From positions 1 to 7,511 of the forward strand of contig CAMKAP010000095.1 in NCBI GenBank assembly GCA_946410505.1: a stretch of 7,511 bases of DNA, read 5' to 3'. Positions 5,436 to 7,511 of this stretch are shown one piece after another. Position numbers and translations under genes: made by a program. How positions within the stretch are numbered: position 1 is the stretch's first letter; the number at the start of each line of letters is the position of its first letter. The DNA comes from an uncultured Clostridia bacterium (GTDB lineage: Bacteria > Bacillota_A > Clostridia > Oscillospirales > Oscillospiraceae). A model generated the notes under the pieces. It was not told the origin of the DNA. It did not search any database and saw nothing but the letters and a program-made list of their open reading frames with translations.

Positions 5436-5864
5436 ATGATCGGAATCGGCAGTGATCACGGCGGCTACGCACTCAAGCAGGCGATTATGAAGCATCTGGA
5501 GGCCCGCGGTCTGGAGTACCGGGACTACGGCACCTACAGCGAAGAGAGCTGCGACTATCCGGAATACGGAAGAGCGGTGGCTCTGGCGGTGGCGGACGGC
5601 AGCTGCGACAGGGGCATCCTCATCTGCGGTACCGGCATAGGCATCTCCATCACGGCCAACAAGGTTCCCGGCATCCGGGCGGCCCTCTGCGGGGACTGCT
5701 TTTCTGCCGAGGCCACCCGCCTGCACAACGATGCGAACATCCTGGCCCTGGGCGGGCGCGTCGTGGGCGAGGGGCTGGCGCTGAAGATTGTGGACACCTT
5801 TTTGGATACGCCGTTTTCCAATGATGAGCGCCACATCCGGCGCATTCGGAAGATAGAGGGATAA
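5436..5864 (+). CDS. rpiB: Ribose-5-phosphate isomerase B
   Basis: This cytoplasmic enzyme interconverts ribose-5-phosphate and ribulose-5-phosphate in the non-oxidative pentose phosphate pathway. The 142-aa length is normal for RpiB/LacA/LacB. Signature blocks: MIGIGSDHGGYALK at the N-terminus; DYPEYGRAVA (44-53); the catalytic cysteine in GILICGTGIGISI; the ITANKVPGIRAALCGD region; and ATRLHNDANILALGGRVVG, which contains the phosphate-contacting Arg/His/Asn. The start is ATG 5436, preceded by GGAGG (5423-5427) at 8 bases. Upstream in-frame codons are mRNA leader, not protein. A promoter lies 56-84 bases upstream. Only 3 bases separate its stop from the next gene, so the two form an operon. 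An allose- or galactose-6-phosphate isomerase is unlikely from the RpiB-like motifs, but is not excluded from sequence alone. Confidence 0.95.
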   Translation: MIGIGSDHGGYALKQAIMKHLEARGLEYRDYGTYSEESCDYPEYGRAVALAVADGSCDRGILICGTGIGISITANKVPGIRAALCGDCFSAEATRLHNDANILALGGRVVGEGLALKIVDTFLDTPFSNDERHIRRIRKIEG

Positions 5865-5867
5865 AGC

Positions 5868-7040
5868 TTGGCAAAGAATCTGGAATTTTACAAGGGGAGC
5901 CGAAAAAAGCGCAATTATGCGATCGTTCCCTTCGTGACCGTGCTGGCCCTGCTGGTGCTGGCGGTGGTGCTGTTTTACACGGTGCAGAAGTATGCGCTCA
6001 TCAGCAAGGACGGCGTGGAAGTGCTGCTGCCTGGCATGCAGCAGGAGGACTCCGCCCATATTGACAGCCTGGGCCATGAGGTCAAGGACTTCGAGACGGT
6101 GGAGACCGAGCTGGTGTTTGACCAGCCGGACTACTCCCATGTGGAGGCCACTGCCGGCAAAAGCGCCCGCCCTGTGCGCGCCATCTACATCGCCTCCGAG
6201 GATCTCAACTATGAAAACCTCATGGAGAAGGCCGGCCGTCTGAATAACGGCAACGCCCTGCTGCTGGAGATGAAGCCGCGCAGCGGCGCGCTCAACTGGG
6301 CCTCCCAGTCTGAGGCCGCGCTGAGCTACGGGCTGTACTTTCAGTCCGACGTGACGGAGAATATCGCCGCCTGGGTGACGGAGCTGAAAAACATGGAGGA
6401 GAAGGACATCTGGATGGTGGCCCAGATCAGCTGCTGTGTGGATGGGATGCTGGCCTCCCGCGCGACGAATTTTGCGCTGCGCACGGACTACGGCGCCGAC
6501 TACATCGACGAGACCGGCAACTGGATCGACCCCTACAACGCGGAGCTGCGGCGATACATCGTGGAGCTCTGCGAGGAGCTGTATGCCATGGGCTTTGACG
6601 AGGTGGTGCTGGCGGACGTGATGCATCCGGTGCCGGAGACCAACAAGGGCCAGGCGCCGATGAAGTTCATGTACTCCTCCGAGATGTCCACCACGCCCAC
6701 GCCCATCAATGCGGTCTGCGGCTTTGCACTGTATGTGGCCAATGAGCTGGCGGACCGGCCGTCGGGAAAGCTGCTGTCGATCTATGTCAACAGCGCCAAG
6801 GCTCTGGTGGGACCGGACGAGGGCAACGGGCAGGATTCCGTCCTGTTTTTCAAGGTCTTTGACCGCGTGTATTACAGCACGGACATGTATACCTTTACCT
6901 ACAACATGCAGGATGTGGACTATGCGGGCAGCGTGAGAATCGGCACGGCTGCGGCGCGCTTCGTCCCCGTGGTCATCAACTACCTGCCCAAGCACGACTC
7001 CTGGATCTATATCGAGAATCTGCCTCCCGCCACGGAGTGA
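5868..7040 (+). CDS. Membrane-anchored DUF4015-type putative glycoside hydrolase
   Basis: This 390-aa protein resembles the DUF4015 putative glycoside hydrolase family (TIM-barrel-like). A basic N-terminus (KGSRKKR) and one hydrophobic helix at about 17-37 act as an uncleaved anchor, so the catalytic part lies outside the cytoplasm. A linker rich in D/E (50-98) follows. The barrel begins with VRAIYIASEDLN (103-114). Later come LLLEMK (131-136), WMVAQIS (182-188), the typical WIDPYNAELRRYIVELCEELYAMGFDEVVL stretch (219-248) and LLSIYVNSA. In family members I remember, the strand after GFDE tends to read like QFDYIRFP; here it is VVLADVMHP, so the usual acidic and aromatic residues are changed (D250 remains). 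The start is TTG at 5868, with GAGGG (5856-5860) seven bases upstream. No ATG would keep the anchor. It is the second gene of the rpiB operon and ends before a strong terminator. The substrate is unknown. Confidence 0.82.
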   Translation: MAKNLEFYKGSRKKRNYAIVPFVTVLALLVLAVVLFYTVQKYALISKDGVEVLLPGMQQEDSAHIDSLGHEVKDFETVETELVFDQPDYSHVEATAGKSARPVRAIYIASEDLNYENLMEKAGRLNNGNALLLEMKPRSGALNWASQSEAALSYGLYFQSDVTENIAAWVTELKNMEEKDIWMVAQISCCVDGMLASRATNFALRTDYGADYIDETGNWIDPYNAELRRYIVELCEELYAMGFDEVVLADVMHPVPETNKGQAPMKFMYSSEMSTTPTPINAVCGFALYVANELADRPSGKLLSIYVNSAKALVGPDEGNGQDSVLFFKVFDRVYYSTDMYTFTYNMQDVDYAGSVRIGTAAARFVPVVINYLPKHDSWIYIENLPPATE

Positions 7041-7062
7041 GGGAAAGGGCAGAGACGGAACA

Positions 7063-7099
7063 AAAGCCGCCGCCTTTTCGTCGAAAAGGCGGCGGCTTT
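7063..7099. terminator. Long-stem terminator after the rpiB operon
   Basis: A perfect 16-bp stem AAAGCCGCCGCCTTTT (7063-7078) / AAAAGGCGGCGGCTTT (7084-7099) with a CGTCG loop lies 22 bases after the stop. On the + strand only three Ts end the stem before G. On the - strand the tail is TTTTGTT, so it could also work in reverse against transcription from beyond 7105. Confidence 0.85.
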
Positions 7100-7171
7100 G
7101 TAGGAATATAGATATAATTCTTTGGTTTCATTGTGGCAGCAAAGGCTAAGATGCATAGATGCGCCCCCCTA

Positions 7172-7204
7172 TCTTTCTTTTCGGTACTTGCCCGAAAAGA
7201 AAGA
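7172..7204. repeat. Perfect 13-bp inverted repeat
   Basis: TCTTTCTTTTCGG (7172-7184) and CCGAAAAGAAAGA (7192-7204) pair perfectly around a 7-base loop. It does not follow a gene stop and lacks a T-tail, so it is unlikely to be the terminator for the upstream operon, which already has one at 7063-7099. Confidence 0.8.
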
Positions 7205-7493
7205 CAGCGCCGCGCCCGGTGTAAGAAAGAAAAGGGCGCTCCTAAGGACGCCGTGCTTTCTGCGCTTCGCCGTTCGCGGAATGGCTTCGCTTCGCTCGCG
7301 CCGCGCCCTGGCTGCTGAACCGTAGAGCCGCCTGCATGTGCATTCCTGAGCTTTCGTGCTGCACAACATAGCGGCAGCGAACACCCGGGCGCACCAGACG
7401 ATCCAACATTCGGACGGCGGCGACTCTGGCTGCGCTTTCCTCAAAAGCTTCTGAGCAAGCGTCCTTTCTCTTTGGAGTACAAGAACCGTTTCT

Positions 7494-7511
7494 CTTTCCG
7501 CAAGAGGAAAG
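7494..7511. repeat. Small hairpin at the window end, possibly cut
   Basis: CTTTCC (7494-7499) and GGAAAG (7506-7511) pair perfectly around a 6-base loop. The 5' flank continues as TCT, so the stem may extend past the window edge. Its purine/pyrimidine sequence resembles the arms at 7172-7204. Confidence 0.4.

Larger units (their letters stand above)
7105..7511. other. Non-coding region with inverted repeats, no credible gene
   Basis: No ORF here has a ribosome site plus plausible protein composition. The + and - reading frames (up to 91 codons) give low-complexity Arg/Ala/Ser-rich translations, which is typical of shadow frames. A TATAAT hexamer (7113-7118) has no -35. A perfect 13-bp hairpin at 7172-7204 is followed by GC-rich and CT/GA-rich blocks, including the short inverted pair AGAAAG (7224-7229) / CTTTCT (7256-7261), a GCTTCGCTTCGCTCGCG block (7275-7290), and a hairpin at the window end. 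It looks like an intergenic dispersed element. Confidence 0.6.

Noticed and set aside
5277..6995. 572-codon open frame on the - strand
   Set aside because: Shadow of rpiB and the DUF4015-like gene, whose protein motifs are clear. The antisense product is His/Val/Gly/Arg-rich and lacks any domain pattern.
7113..7118. Isolated TATAAT as a promoter
   Set aside because: No -35 element at 16-18 bases and no gene behind it; the upstream bases are the terminator stem.
7169..7444. 91-codon minus-strand ORF in the tail region
   Set aside because: Low-complexity Arg/Ala/Ser composition, no ribosome site, and its sequence is built from the inverted-repeat blocks; more likely a repeat than a gene.
7172..7511. 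CRISPR array or tRNA in the tail region
   Set aside because: There are no regularly spaced direct repeats and no cloverleaf-like set of arms; only separate small hairpins are visible.

Overview
The window reads as a GC-rich genome of a spore-forming, strictly anaerobic Clostridia member, most likely in the Oscillospiraceae (the Flavonifractor/Pseudoflavonifractor/Intestinimonas kind). This rests on three things: an oxygen-sensitive 2-hydroxyacyl-CoA dehydratase activator, the sporulation genes yabP-yabQ next to divIC and an S1-domain gene (the order known from Bacillus subtilis), and strong G/C-ending codon use. The family-level assignment is inference.

Layout. (1) Positions 1-1761, + strand: the 3' part of an HgdC/BcrA-type ATPase activator, a 220-bp spacer with alternating complementary arms, a 55-aa single-pass membrane protein, and a 246-aa protein resembling the N-terminal part of the acetyl-CoA synthase/CO dehydrogenase beta subunit (CdhC) but lacking the A-cluster domain. 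A strong hairpin terminator closes the unit. (2) Positions 1787-3259, + strand: yabP and yabQ (overlapping by 4 bp), an AT-rich gap with a possible promoter, then a DivIC/FtsB-like septum protein and a YabR-like S1 RNA-binding protein overlapping by 40 bp. A hairpin at 3228-3259 ends it. (3) Positions 3264-5237, - strand: a 657-aa membrane protein with a zinc-ribbon-like motif, one membrane helix and TPR-like repeats. It converges on unit 2 at the shared hairpin and has its own sigma-A-like promoter. (4) Positions 5352-7099, + strand: a divergent sigma-A-like promoter, rpiB, and a TTG-started membrane-anchored DUF4015-type putative glycoside hydrolase, closed by a 16-bp-stem terminator. (5) Positions 7105-7511: no credible gene. 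This stretch has perfect small inverted repeats and looks like a non-coding, probably dispersed element.

Function. Unit 1 belongs to anaerobic acyl-CoA or one-carbon type redox metabolism, and its codons suggest high expression. Unit 2 links the sporulation coat/cortex proteins to cell division. Unit 4 combines a pentose-phosphate isomerase with an envelope-anchored putative sugar-cleaving protein. The most unusual material is the unit 1 trio (activator, membrane peptide, A-cluster-less CdhC-like protein), its leader with mutually exclusive hairpins, and the structured non-coding tail after 7105.
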